From the NCBI GenBank assembly GCA_027924585.1, contig BSBM01002124.1, positions 1 through 64,000 on the forward strand: 64,000 bases of DNA. Direction: 5' to 3'. Both the position numbers and the translations under genes were made by a program. Shown one piece after another: positions 24,135-35,680 of the stretch. The stretch comes from Larix kaempferi (lineage: Eukaryota; Streptophyta; Pinopsida; Pinales; Pinaceae). The notes below the pieces were generated by a model. It worked only from the letters and a program-made list of their open reading frames with translations, was not told the origin of the DNA and did not search any database. How positions within the stretch are numbered: the first letter of the stretch is position 1; every line of letters begins with the position of its first letter.

Positions 24135-24226
24135 CTCCATGAGTCATACCTGTCGAGATCGCTTGTAATCTTCTTATGTAAGGCCTTAGCCTCATCTCCC
24201 TCTGAAACAGGAACTTCTTCACTCAT
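24135..24226 (-). other. Exon-like island a in element 2A, starts with ATG
   Basis: On the minus strand an ATG opens a 92-nt segment starting MSEEVPVSEGDEAKALHKK and ending ...RYDSW plus AG, directly followed by GTATGT (consensus donor). It lies downstream of the long leader after the PBS, so it could be the start of a former gag or of captured host sequence. I recognise no family. In element 2B the same segment has Pro to Leu and Trp to Leu changes. Confidence 0.35.
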
Positions 24227-24874
24227 GCAGATGATCAATCCATCTTCTTCTAGGATTAACTCAATCCACTTGATTTGCAAGAACTGGACCTGGAGCTGGA
24301 TATGGGTTTGTCAGAGAAACCCCAAAAATTCAAACTTTGAATTTCAAACTTCCGAAAGGATAGAAATATGCGCCTTGATGAGATGATCAAGCTAGTATAT
24401 TTAGAATTTGAAAACTGCAAAGTTTCACTCCTCAATTTTGCCTTTGAAACTTTCGGATTCACTAGACGTGACCCTAAAATGGGGTTTGATGAAGCCCACT
24501 CTTCTGCCCAATCAAAAGGTTTGAACCAAAGCTCTAAGCTTCTATTTTTCTAAGGAGCTTCCAGCCGTGGTCACGGATTTCAAAAATTCCCATTTTTACA
24601 GAAGCCCTAATTTTCAACTTTTCTGATCAAAGTCCCGAACTAGGGTTTGATCAAGCCCGGCCTTCTGCCCAACCAAAAATAATGATCTTGGTCTCTAAAT
24701 TTCTATTTTGATTAGTACCATCCAGCCGTGGTCTCCGATTACAAAAATTCCAACTTTCTACGAAGCCCTAAATTCTGGAAGCCATGAATGAAGGTACTCA
24801 AAAATAATTCTGTTTTGACAGAAATATGTACCTGATTGTTTCTGGTGTACCTCCGAATTTTTCGATCCACAGGG
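24227..24874. other. Leader-like internal DNA of element 2A, no gene seen
   Basis: Contains two related passages (near 24,445-24,600 and 24,600-24,780) sharing CAGCCGTGGTC, GAAGCCC and TTCTGCCCAA, which suggests an old internal duplication. The 61-68 codon frames here show no protein character. Confidence 0.5.
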
Positions 24875-25227
24875 TCTGAAAACGTTTCCTGAGATAGTCT
24901 GACCTGTTCTCTTTCCATCCTGACAGGTCTGACCTCAATTGGATTCTCTGAGAGAGAGTTATGCCAAATGTCACAACGTGACCTGTTTTGGGATAAAACA
25001 GGAGAGCGAACTTGTACGACGTGCCACGTGTCACTGTTTCAACTTCGGCCTCTGAAAACTTTTCCTGAGATAGCTCGGCCTGTTATATTTCCATCCTGAC
25101 AGGTTTGACCTCAATTGGATTATCTGAGAGAGAGTTATGCCAAGTGTCGCAACGTGACCTGTTTATGGGATAATACAGGAGAGCGAACTTGTACGGCGTG
25201 CCATGTGTCACTGGATCAACTTCGGCC
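24875..25227. repeat. 176-bp direct repeat in the leader of element 2A (2 units)
   Basis: TCTGAAAAC at 24,875 and again at 25,051 starts two similar units of about 176 bp, each with GAGAGAGAGTTATGCCAA and CAACGTGACCTGTTT. A third, truncated start (TCTGAAATTTTTTTTTGAGA) begins at 25,228. It lies between the PBS and the exon-like islands on the element strand. Confidence 0.9.
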
Positions 25228-25600
25228 TCTGAAATTTTTTTTTGAGACAGTACAGTCTGTCTACTACCTGTCACGTTTTACTAAATTTCATTTGGAGCTT
25301 CCTAGCCCAAGTTATGACCTTTTTCCCAAGGTCAACTGATTTTGACTCAGATCTAGAAGAGGCAGAAACCCTATATTGCACAGATCATAAATCACAAAGT
25401 ACAACGAATTAGAGGTTTTCCTTTGGACACAAGGTACCTGGAGATTTAATATTCGTCCTGTAACAATTTCAGATCCTAAAACTTCTCCAAAACGGATTTA
25501 TAGCGAAAGTGCTACGATGACTGGTTTTTTCTATATCAAGCACAAGCATCGTAAGTGCAACAAGTGTCATGCATGCCATATCATGCCTTCTTTCAGGCTA

Positions 25601-25612
25601 GCTCTGATGCCA
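25601..25612 (-). other. Primer binding site of element 2A
   Basis: On the minus strand TGGCATCAGAGC follows the 5' LTR directly. It matches the initiator Met-tRNA site TGGTATCAGAGC except for one C for T, which element 2B does not share. Confidence 0.9.
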
Positions 25613-26250
25613 TGTTAAATTTTCAGAATTTACTTCAATCTGATCTAGGATCTTAACTGAGAGAACAACATGTACATCATATCAATCATGGACACAATAA
25701 TGCAAGCACACAAGAGACACAAAGATTTACTTGGGAAAAACCATAAAGGTGAAATACCCCAATAACTTTCTCAGAGATAGATAGAGCAATGATACAACCA
25801 ACCATAAGAGATAGACACAACCTAGCAACAGATCCTTCTCCTCCATAAGTGCGCCACTCCTCCTTGAGTGCATGTGTGAGAAGTGAGTGAGTAAATAGAG
25901 TGCCTCCCGCACTCTATTTATACTTGACTTGACTTGCCTTTTTACCTAACTCATGTAGGCTCGAACTTAACCACATAACATAATGCTGAGTGGGCCGACC
26001 CCCAATAGGGTGCTCTAATAACCCTTTGACCCAAATGGCCGACCCCAATAGGGTGGTCTAATAACCCTTTGACCCACATGACTTATACAGGGCCGACCCC
26101 AAACAAGGTGGTCTAATAACCCATCAAGTATAAGTTACGACACATACAATATAAATGACGACACTTCCGTATAGAGGAATAATAACATCTCTATAGGAAT
26201 ACAATATAGATATATGTGAAATACATACCGAAGTTACATATACATCAACA
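25613..26250 (-). repeat. 5' LTR of element 2A
   Basis: 638 bp, one base shorter than the others because a run of five C near 26,046 lost one. It carries the promoter-like inverted repeat at 25,892-25,920 and three CTAATAACCC-containing units at about 25,990-26,130. Confidence 0.95.
25892..25922 (-). promoter_or_regulatory. TATA box inside a perfect inverted repeat, element 2A 5' LTR
   Basis: Plus strand: TAAATAGAGTGC, loop CTCCC, then GCACTCTATTTA, a perfect 12-bp inverted repeat (25,892-25,920). On the element strand the right arm forms TATAAATAG (25,914-25,922), a strong TATA-box match. Transcription would start inside or just after the hairpin on the minus strand, so the 5' end of the RNA could fold. 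The promoter role is inferred from motif and position. Confidence 0.65.
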
Positions 26251-26255
26251 AAAAA
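26251..26255. repeat. Right target site duplication of element 2A (AAAAA)
   Basis: Five A residues directly after the CA of the LTR match 19,063-19,067. The satellite resumes in register. Confidence 0.85.
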
Positions 26256-29200
26256 ACACGATTTTTTAGAAAATGTGTTTTATTTCATAAATGGAATCAA
26301 CAAAGTATGCACATTCTACGTCATAACGACTTTCTATAGTTTGCGCATTCGTCCGGAAATAAGAAAAGCTTACTTCCACCGTTTTTTAAAATCACAGCTT
26401 CTAGAAGGTTTACATGATTTCGTAAAAAATACGAGTTTTTAGAAAATGTGTTTTATTTCATAAATGGAATCTACAAAGTATGCACATTCTACGTCATAAC
26501 GACTTTCTATAGTTTGCGCATGCGTCCGGAAATAAGAAAAGCTTACTTCCCCCGTTTTTTAAAATCACAGCTTCTAGAAGGTTTACATGATTTCTTAAAA
26601 AACATGAGTTTTTACAAAATATGTTTTATTCCATAAATGGAATCAACAAAGTATGCACATTCTACGTCATAACGACTTTCTATAGTTTGCGCATGCGTTT
26701 GGAAATAAGAAAAGCTTACTTCCCCTGTTTTTTAAAATCACAGCTTCTAGAAGGTTTACATGATTTCATAAAAAACATGAGTTTTTAGAAAATGTGTTTT
26801 ATTTCATAAATGGAATCGACAAAGTATGCACATTCTACGTCATAACGACTTTCTATAGTTTGCGCATGTGTCCGTAAATAAGAAAAGCTTACTTCCACCG
26901 TTTTTTAAAATCACAGCTTCTAGAAGGTTTACATGATTTCGTAAAAAACACGAGTTTTTAGAAAATGTATTTTATTTCATAAATGGAATCTACAAAGTAT
27001 GCACATTAAACATCAAAGTATGCACATTCTACGTCATAACGACTTTCTATAGTTTGCGCATTCGTCCGGAAATAAGAAAAGCTTACTTCCATCGTTTTTT
27101 AAAATCACAGCTTCTAGAAGGTTTACATGATTTCGTAAAAAACACGAGTTTTTAGAAAATGTGTTTTATTTCATAAATGGAATCTACAAAGTATGCACAT
27201 TCTACGTCATAATGAATTTCTATAGTTTGCGCATGCGTCCGGAAATAAGAAAAGCTTACTTCCACCGTTTTTTAAAATCACAGCTTCTAGAAGGTTTACA
27301 TGATTTCGTAAAAAACATGAGTTTTAAGAAAATGTGTTTTATTTGATAAATGGAATCTACAAAGTATGCACATTCTACGTCATAACAACTTTCTATAGCT
27401 TGCGCATGCGTCCGGAAATAACAAAAGCTTACTTCCACCGTTTTTTTAAATCACAGCTTCTAGAAGGTTTATATGATTTCGTAAAAAACTTGAGTTTTTA
27501 GAAAATTTGTTTTATTTCATAAATGGAATCTACAAAGTATGCACATTCTACGTCATAACGACTTTCTATAGTTTGTGCATGCGACCGGAAATAAGAAAAG
27601 CTTACTTCCCCCGTTTTTTAAAATCACAGCTTCTAGAATGTTTACATGATTTCTTAAAAAACACGAGTTTTTAGAAAATTTGTTTTATTTCATAAATGGA
27701 ATCAACAAAGTATGCACATTCTACGTCATAACGACTTTCTATAGTTTGCGCATGCGTCCGGAAATAAGAAAAGCTTACTTCCCCTGTTTTTTAAAATCAC
27801 AGCTTCTAGAAGGATTACAAGATTTCTTAAAAAACACGAGTTTTTAGAAAATGTGTTTTATTTCATAAATGGAATCAACAAAGTATGCACATTTTACGTC
27901 ATAACGACTTTCTATTGTTTGTGCATTCGTCCGGAAATAAGAAAAGCTTACTTCCACCGTTTTCTAAAATCACAGCTTCTAGAAGGTTTACATGATTTCG
28001 TAAAAAACATGAGTTTTTAGAAAATGTGGTTTATTTCATAAATGGAATCTATAAAGTATGCACATTCTATGTCATAACGACTTTCTATAGTTTGCGCATG
28101 CGTTTGGAAATAAGAAAAGCTTACTTCGCCCGTTTTTTAAAATCACAGCTTCTAGAAGGTTTACATGATTTATTAAAAAACATGAGTTTTTAGAAAATGT
28201 GTTTTATTTCATAAATGGAATCAACAAAGTATGCACATTCTACATCATAACGACTTTCTATAGTTTGCGCATGCGTTTGGAAATAAGAAAAGCTTACTTC
28301 CCCCGTTTTTTAAAATCACAGCTTCTAGAAGGTTTACATGATTTCTTAAAAAACACGAGTTTTTAGAAAATGTGTTTTATTTCATAAATGGAATTAACAA
28401 AGTATGCACATTCTACGTCATAACGACTTTCTATAGTTTGCGCATGCGTCCGGAAATAAGAAAAGCTTACTTCCACCGTTTTTTAAAATCACAGCTTCTA
28501 GAAGGTTTACATGATTTCGTAAAAAACACGAGTTTTTAGAAAATGTGTTTATTTCAGAAATGGAATCTACAAAGTATGCACATTCTACGTCATAACGAAT
28601 TTCTATAGTTTGCGCATGCGTTTGGAAAAAAGAGAAGCTTACTTCAACCGTTTTATAAAATCACAGCTTCTAGAAGGTTTACGTGATTTCTTAAAAAACA
28701 TGATTTTTTAGAAAATGTGTTTTATTTCATAAATGGAATCATCAAAGTATGCACATTCTACGTCATAATGACTTTCTATAGTTTGCGCATGCGTTTGGAA
28801 ATAAGAAAATCTTACTTCCCCCATTTTTTAAAATCACAGCTTCTAGAAGGTTTACATGATTTCTTAAAAAACACGAGTTTTTAGAAAATGTGTTTTATGT
28901 CATAAATGGAATCTACAAAGTATGCACATTCTACGTCATAACGACTTTCTATAGTTTGCGCATGCGTTTGGAAAGAAGAAAAGCTTACTTCCCCCGTTTT
29001 TTAAAATCACAACTTCTAGAAGGTTAACATGATTTCTTAAAAAACACGAGTATTTAGAAAATGTGTTTTATTTCATAAATGGAATCAATAAAGTATGCAC
29101 ATTCTATGTCATAACGACTTTCTATAGATTGCGCATGCGTCCGGAAATAAGAAAAGCTTACTCCCCCCGTTTTTTAAAATCACAGCTTCTAGAAGGTTTA

Positions 29201-32200
29201 CATGATTTCTTAAAAAGCATGAGTTTTTAGAAAATGTGTTTTATTTCATAAATGGAATCGACAAAGTATGCACATTCTACGTCATAATGACTTTCTATAG
29301 TTTGCACATGCGTCCGGAAATAAGAAAAGCTTACTTCCACCGTTTTTTAAAATCACAGCTTCTAGAAGGTTTACATGATTTCGTAAAAAACATGAGTTTT
29401 TAGAAAATGTATTTTATTTCATAAATGGAATCTACAAAGTATGCACATTCTACGTCAAAGTATGCACATTTTACGTCATAACGACTTTCTATAGTTTGCG
29501 CATTCGTCCGGAAATAAGAAAAGCTTACTTCAAACGTTTTCTAAAATCACAGCTTCTAGAAGGTTTACATGATTTCGTAAAAAACATGAGTTTTTAGAAA
29601 ATGTGGTTTATTTCATAAATGGAATCTAGAAAGTATGCGCATTCTACGTCATAACGACTTTCTATAGTTTGCGCATGCGTTTGGAAATAAGAAAAGCTTA
29701 CTTCCCCCATTTTTTAAAATCACAGCTTCTAGAAGGTTTACATGATTTCTTAAAAAACATGAGTTTTTAGAAAATGTGTTTTATTTCATAAATGGAATCA
29801 ACAAAGTATGCACATTCTACATCATAACGACTTTCTATAGTTTGCGCATGCGTTTGGAAATAAGAAAAGCTTACTTCCCCCGTTTTTTAAAATCACAGCT
29901 TCTAGAAGGTTTACATGATTTCTTAAAAAACACGAGTTTTTAGAAAATGTGTTTTATTTCATAAATGGAATCAATAAAGTATGCACATTCTACGTCATAA
30001 CGACTTTTTATAGTTTGCGCATGCGTTTTGAAAGAAGAAAAGCTTACTTCCCCCGTTTTTTAAAATCACAACTTCTAGAAGGTTAACATGATTTCTTAAA
30101 ATACACGAGTTTTTAGAAAATGTGTTTTATTTCATAAATGGAATCAACAAAGTATGCACATTCTACGTCATAACGACTTTCTATAGTTTGCGCATGCGTT
30201 TGGAAATAAGAAAAGCTTACTTCCCCCGTTTTTTAGAATCACAGCTTCTAGAAGGTTTACATGATTTCGTAAAAAACACAGGTTTTAGAAAATGTGTTTT
30301 ATTTCATAAATGGAATCTACAAAGCATGCACATTCTACGTCATAACGACTTTCTATAGGTTGCGCATGCGTCTGGAAATAAGAAAAGCTTACTTCCCCCG
30401 TTTTTTAAAATCACAGCTTCTAGAAGGTTTACATGATTTCTTAAAAAACATGAGTTTTTAGTAAATGTGTTTTATTTCATAAATGGAATCAACAAAGTAT
30501 GCACATTCTACCTCATAACGACTTTCTATAGTTTGCGCATGCGTTTGGAAATAAGAAATGCTTACTTCCACCGTTTTTTAAAATCACAGCTTCTAGAAGG
30601 TTTACATCATTTCGTAAAAAACACGAGTTTTTAGCAAATGTGTTTTATTTCATAAATGGAATCTACAAAGTATGCACATTCTACGTCATAACGACTTTCT
30701 ATAGTTTGTGCATGCGTCTGGAAATAAGAAAAGCTTAATTCCCCCGTTTTTTAAAATCACAGCTTCTAGAAGGTTTACATGATTTCTTAAAAAACAAGAG
30801 TTTTTAGAAAATATGTTTTATTTCATAAATGGAACCAATAAAGTATGCACATTCTATGTCATAACGACTTTATATAGTTTGCGCATGCGTTTGGAAATAA
30901 GTAAAGCTTACTTCCCCCGTTTTTTAAAATCACAGCTTCTAGAAGGTTTACATGATTTCTTAAAAAACATGAGTCTTTAGAAAATGTGTTTTATTTCATA
31001 AATGGAATCGACAAAGTATGCACATTCTATGTCATAACGACTTTATATAGTTTGCGCATGCGTCCGGAAATAAGAAAAGCTTACTTCCACCGTTTTTTAA
31101 AATCACAGCTTCGAGAAGGTTTACATGATTTCGTAAAAAACACGAGTTTTTAGAATATGTATTTTATTTCATCAATGGAATCTACAAAGTATGCACATTC
31201 TACGTCAAAGTATGCACATTCTACATCATAACGACTTTCTATAGTTTGCGCATTCGTCCGGAAATAAGAAAAGCTTACTTCCCCCGTTTTTTAAAATCAT
31301 AGCTTCTAGAATGTTTACATGATTTCGTAAAAAACACGAGTTTTTAGAAAATGTGTTTTATTTCATAAATGGAATCAACAAAGTATGCACATTCTACGTC
31401 ATAACGACTTTCTATAGTTTGCGCATGCGTTTGGAAATAGGAAAATCTTACTTCCCCCGTTTTTTAAAATCACAGCTTCTAGAAGGTTTACATGATTTCT
31501 TAAAAAACACAAGTTTTTACAAAATGTGTTTTATTTCATAAATGGCATCAACAAAGTATGTACATTCTACGTCATAACGACTTTCTATAGTTTGCGTATG
31601 CGTTTGGAAATAAGAAAAGCTTACTTCCCCCATTTTTTAAAATCACAGCTTCTAGAAGGTTTACATGGTTTCTTAAAAAACACGAGTTTTTAGAAAATGT
31701 GTTTTATTTCATAAATGGAATCAACAATGTATGCACATTCTACGTCAGAACGACTTTCTATAGTTTGCGCATGCGTCCGGAAATAAGAAAAGCTTACTTC
31801 CACCGTTTTTTAAAATCACAGCTTCTAGAAGGTTTACATGATTTCTAAAAAAACACGAGTTTTTAGAAAATGTGTTTTATTTCATAAATGGAATCAACAA
31901 AGTATGCACATTCTACATCATAACGACATTCTATAGTTTGTGCATTCGTCCGGAAATAAGAAAAGCTTACTTCCACCGTTTTTTAAAATCACAGCTTCTA
32001 GAAGGTTTACATGATTTGTTAAAAAACACGAGTTTTTAGAAAATGTGTTTTATTTCATAAATGGAATCTAAGAAGTATGCACATTGTACGTCATAACGAA
32101 TTTCTATAGTTTGCGCATGCGTTTGGAAATAAGAAAAGCTTACTTCCCCTGTTTTTTAAAATCACAACTTCTAGAAGGTTTACATGATTTCTTAAAAAAC

Positions 32201-33581
32201 ACGAGTTTTTAGAAAATGTGTTTTATTTCGTAAATGGAATCAACAAAGTATGCACATTCTATGTCATAACGACTTTCTATAGTTTGCGCATGCGTCCGGA
32301 AATAAGAAAAGCTTACTTCCACCGTTTTTTAAAATCACAGCTTCTAGAAGGTTTACATGATTTCGTAAAAAACACGAGTTTTTAGAAAATGTGTTTTATT
32401 TCATAAATGGAATCTACAAAGTATGCACATTCTACGTCATAACGACTTTCTATAGTTTGCGCATGCGTCCGGAAATAAGAAAAGCTTACTTCCCCCTTTT
32501 TTTAAAATCACAGCTTCTAGAAGGTTTACATGATTTCTTAAAAAACACGAGTTTTTAGAAAATGTGTTTTATTTCATAAATGGAATCAACAAAGTATGCA
32601 AATTCTACGTCATAACGACTTTCTATAGTTTGCGCATGCGTTTGGAAATAAGAAAAGCTTACTTCCCCCGTTTTTAAAATCACAGCTTCTAGAATGTTTA
32701 CATGATTTCTTAAAAAACACGAGTTTTTAGAAAATGTGTTTTATTTCATAAATGGAATCAACAAAGTATGCACATTCTACATCATAACGACTTTCTATAG
32801 TTTGCGCATGCGTTTGGAAATAAGAAAAGCTTACTACTCCCGTTTTTTAAAATCACAGCTTCTAGAACGTTTACATGGTTTCTTAAAAAACACGAGTTTT
32901 TAGAAAATGTTTTTTATTTCATAAATGGAATCAACAATGTATGCACATTCTACGTCATAACAACTTTCTATAGTTTGCGCATGCGTCCGAAAATAAGAAA
33001 AGCTTACTTCCCCCGGTTTTTAAAATCACAGCTTCTAGAAGGTTTAGATGGTTTCTAAAAAAACACGAGTTTTTAGAAAATGTGTTTTATTTCATAAATG
33101 GAATCAACAAAGTATGCACATTCTACGTCATAACGACATTCTATAATTTGCGCATTCGTCCGGAAATAAGAAAAGCTTACTTCCACCGTTTTTTAAAATC
33201 ACAGCTTCTAGAAGGTTTACATGATTTCTTAAAAAACACGAGTTTTTAGAAAATGTGTTTTATTTCATAAATGGAATCAACAAAGAATGCACATTCTACC
33301 TCATAACGACTTTCTATAATTTGCGCATTCGTCCGGAAATAAGAAAAGCTTACTTCCACCGTTTTTTCAAATCACAGCTTCTAGAAGGTTTACATGATTT
33401 CTTGAAAAACACGAGTTTTTAGAAAATGTGTTTTATTTCATAAATGGAATCAACAAAGTATGCACATTCTTTGTCATAACGACTTTCTATAGTTTGCGCA
33501 TGCGTCCGGAAATAAGAAAAGCTTACTTCCCCCATTTTTTAAAATCAGAGCTTCTAGAATGTTTACATGATTTCTTAAAAA
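26256..33581. repeat. 173-bp satellite array, segment 3
   Basis: About 42 monomers. The first ~1 kb (to about 27,250) matches 40,771-41,765. About 27,800-29,040 matches 11,405-12,640 (offset about 16,395). About 29,080-29,790 resembles 8,520-9,210. About 30,165-33,581 matches 15,650-19,067 (offset 14,514). Monomers with the 21-bp internal duplication lie at 26,993, 29,435 and 31,185. AAAAA at 33,577-33,581 is the left target duplication of element 2B. No non-satellite sequence or credible gene is seen. Confidence 0.97.
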
Positions 33582-34220
33582 TGTTAAATTTTCAGAATTT
33601 ACTTCAATCTGATCTAGGATCTTAACTGAGAGAACAACATGTACAGCATATCAATCATGGAGACAATAATGCAAGCACACAAGAGACACAAATATTTACT
33701 TGGGGAAAACCATAAAGGTGAAAAACCCCAATAACTTGCTCAGAGATAGATAGAGCAATGATACAACCAACCATAAGAGATAGACACAACCTAGCAGCAG
33801 ATCCTTCTCCTCCATAAGTGTGCCACTCCTCCTTGAGTGCATGTGTGAGAAGTGAGTGAGTAAATAGGGTGCCTCCCGCACTCTATTTATACTTGACTTG
33901 ACTTGCCTTTTTACCTAACTCATGTAGGCTCGAACTTAACCACATAACATAATGCTGAGTGGGCCGACCCCCAATAGGGTGCTCTAATAACCCTTTGAAC
34001 CACATGGCCGACCCCCAATAGGGTGGTCTAATAACCCTTTGACCCACATGACTTATACAGGGCTAACCCCAAACAAGGTGGTCTAATAACCCATCAAGTA
34101 TAAGTTACGACACTTACAAAATAAATGACGACACTTCCGTATAGAGGAATAATAACATCTCTATAGGAATACAATATACATATATGTGAAATACATTCCG
34201 AAGTTACATATACATCAACA
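33582..34220 (-). repeat. 3' LTR of element 2B
   Basis: 639 bp. The inverted repeat near 33,861-33,889 has one mismatch here (TAAATAGGGTGC in the left arm). At the 12 positions that distinguish left from right LTRs it agrees with the left LTR of 2A, not with its own partner LTR. Confidence 0.95.
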
Positions 34221-34229
34221 CTCCCTCTT
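34221..34229 (-). other. Polypurine tract of element 2B
   Basis: AAGAGGGAG on the minus strand, directly upstream of the 3' LTR, unchanged from 2A. Confidence 0.88.
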
Positions 34230-34480
34230 AACTAGGAAGGTATTTCTTAGCACAGTTCTTCTAGCACATTCATCTTCTCTGGATCATCATCACTGGATAA
34301 TCGTCATCGAGTCATCATCATCGTCACTGCTGCTGCTATCTCAATCAATCTCTGAATCTACTCGTCAGAGGAAGTTCTACAGAGCCATTCCTTTTTCATA
34401 CTGGATGTAGGCCCACCACCTGCAAGTCTTCGTCATCACTGGCCATACTGTGGAATCCTCAGGACTTATTATGTGCGTCA

Positions 34481-35066
34481 CAAAACCTCGAAAGAGCATC
34501 CCAGGATGTTACGGGTACACAACTCCGACCTGTAGGATCTCCCAGGGCGCTATTACATGTGACCCCACCACAAAACCTCGAAAGAGCATCCCAGGATGTT
34601 ACGGGTACACAACTCCAACCTGAAGGATTTCCCAGGGTGCTATTACATGTGGTCACCATAAAACCTCGCAAGAGCATCTCAGGATGTTATGGGTACACAA
34701 CTCCGACCTGAAATCCCCCAGGGCACAAATTACATGTGGTCATGGCAAAACCTCGAAAGAGCATCTCAGGATGTTACGGGTACACAACTCCGACCTGAAA
34801 TCTCCCAGGGCCCAAATTACATGCCATAGGACAAAACCTCGCAAGAGCATCTGCCAGATATCCCAGGGCGCTATTACATGCCATAGGCAAAACCTCGAAA
34901 GACTATCTGCAGATCTCCCAGGGCACCGAATTACATGTCCTCCCAAAGCAAAACCTCGAAAGAGCATTTGCCAGATGTCCCAGGGCAGCGATATTACATG
35001 CCATAGGCAAAACCTCGAAAGACCATCTACAAATCTCCCAGGGCACCGGATTACATGCTCATCTGC
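34481..35066. repeat. Complex tandem repeat in the 3' region of element 2B
   Basis: The same eight-unit array as 19,967-20,552 (four units of 86-90 bp, four of 56-61 bp), with a few substitutions such as GGGCAGCG for GGGCACCG. Unit number has not changed since the duplication. Confidence 0.92.
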
Positions 35067-35624
35067 ACAACCTGATCCATGACCATAGAGTATCATCCTG
35101 ATACTCACCATACATCATCCTGATGCATCCATGATCATCCTGATCATCATCACTGCAACGTCCTGCTGCATGTCATCTGGAGCAACATCCTGAAGCTCGT
35201 CATCTATGATCATCCTGATCATCACTACAACATCCTGCTACATGTCATCATACCTGATCCACCTGATCATCAATGCATCTACCTGATGCATACGAAGTAT
35301 CTACCTGATACATATCATCATACATGATCCTACTGATCATCAATGTATCCACCTGATACAAATACATGATACATATCACCATACATGATCCACCTGATCA
35401 TACAATGTATCCACCTGATACATATAATGTATCCACCTGATACATATACAGATACATGGTCCAAGCATCCAACATGATGCATATACAAAATACATACACA
35501 TGATCCAACTGATCATATCCAGCATCCGACATGATGCATACATACACAAATGATCCAACTGATCATATCAAGCAGAAACCAGAACATCATCCTGATGCTC
35601 ATCATCCAGTGCTTACATCCACAT
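35067..35624. repeat. Degenerate CCTGAT-rich short repeats, 3' region of element 2B
   Basis: Counterpart of 20,553-21,110 with the same motif order and a few point differences. No gene seen. Confidence 0.8.
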
Positions 35625-35680
35625 CCATGTGAAGGATCCTCCTTCCAACATGCTTGGAATGGCTTCAGCAAATGTGTCCA

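Larger units (their letters stand above)
19068..26250 (-). mobile_element. Degenerate Ty1/copia LTR retrotransposon (element 2A)
   Basis: A 7183-bp element read on the minus strand. Its 5' LTR is 25,613-26,250, its PBS 25,601-25,612, and its RT/RNase H remnant 21,167-22,554. Then come about 1.5 kb of repeat-rich 3' DNA, the purine tract (19,707-19,715) and the 3' LTR (19,068-19,706). No Gag, protease or integrase could be recognised in the 3 kb between PBS and RT; that stretch has direct repeats and exon-like islands. The RT is broken, so the copy is inactive. It is the duplicate of 33,582-40,765 at offset 14,514, with private changes: a premature stop in RNase H, about 11 private LTR changes, and a C for T in the PBS. 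Confidence 0.95.

Noticed and set aside
24256-25339. Several 60-78 codon ORFs in the leader of element 2 (both copies)
   Set aside because: Overlapping frames on both strands of a directly repeated, leader-like region; no protein family and no consistent codon use.
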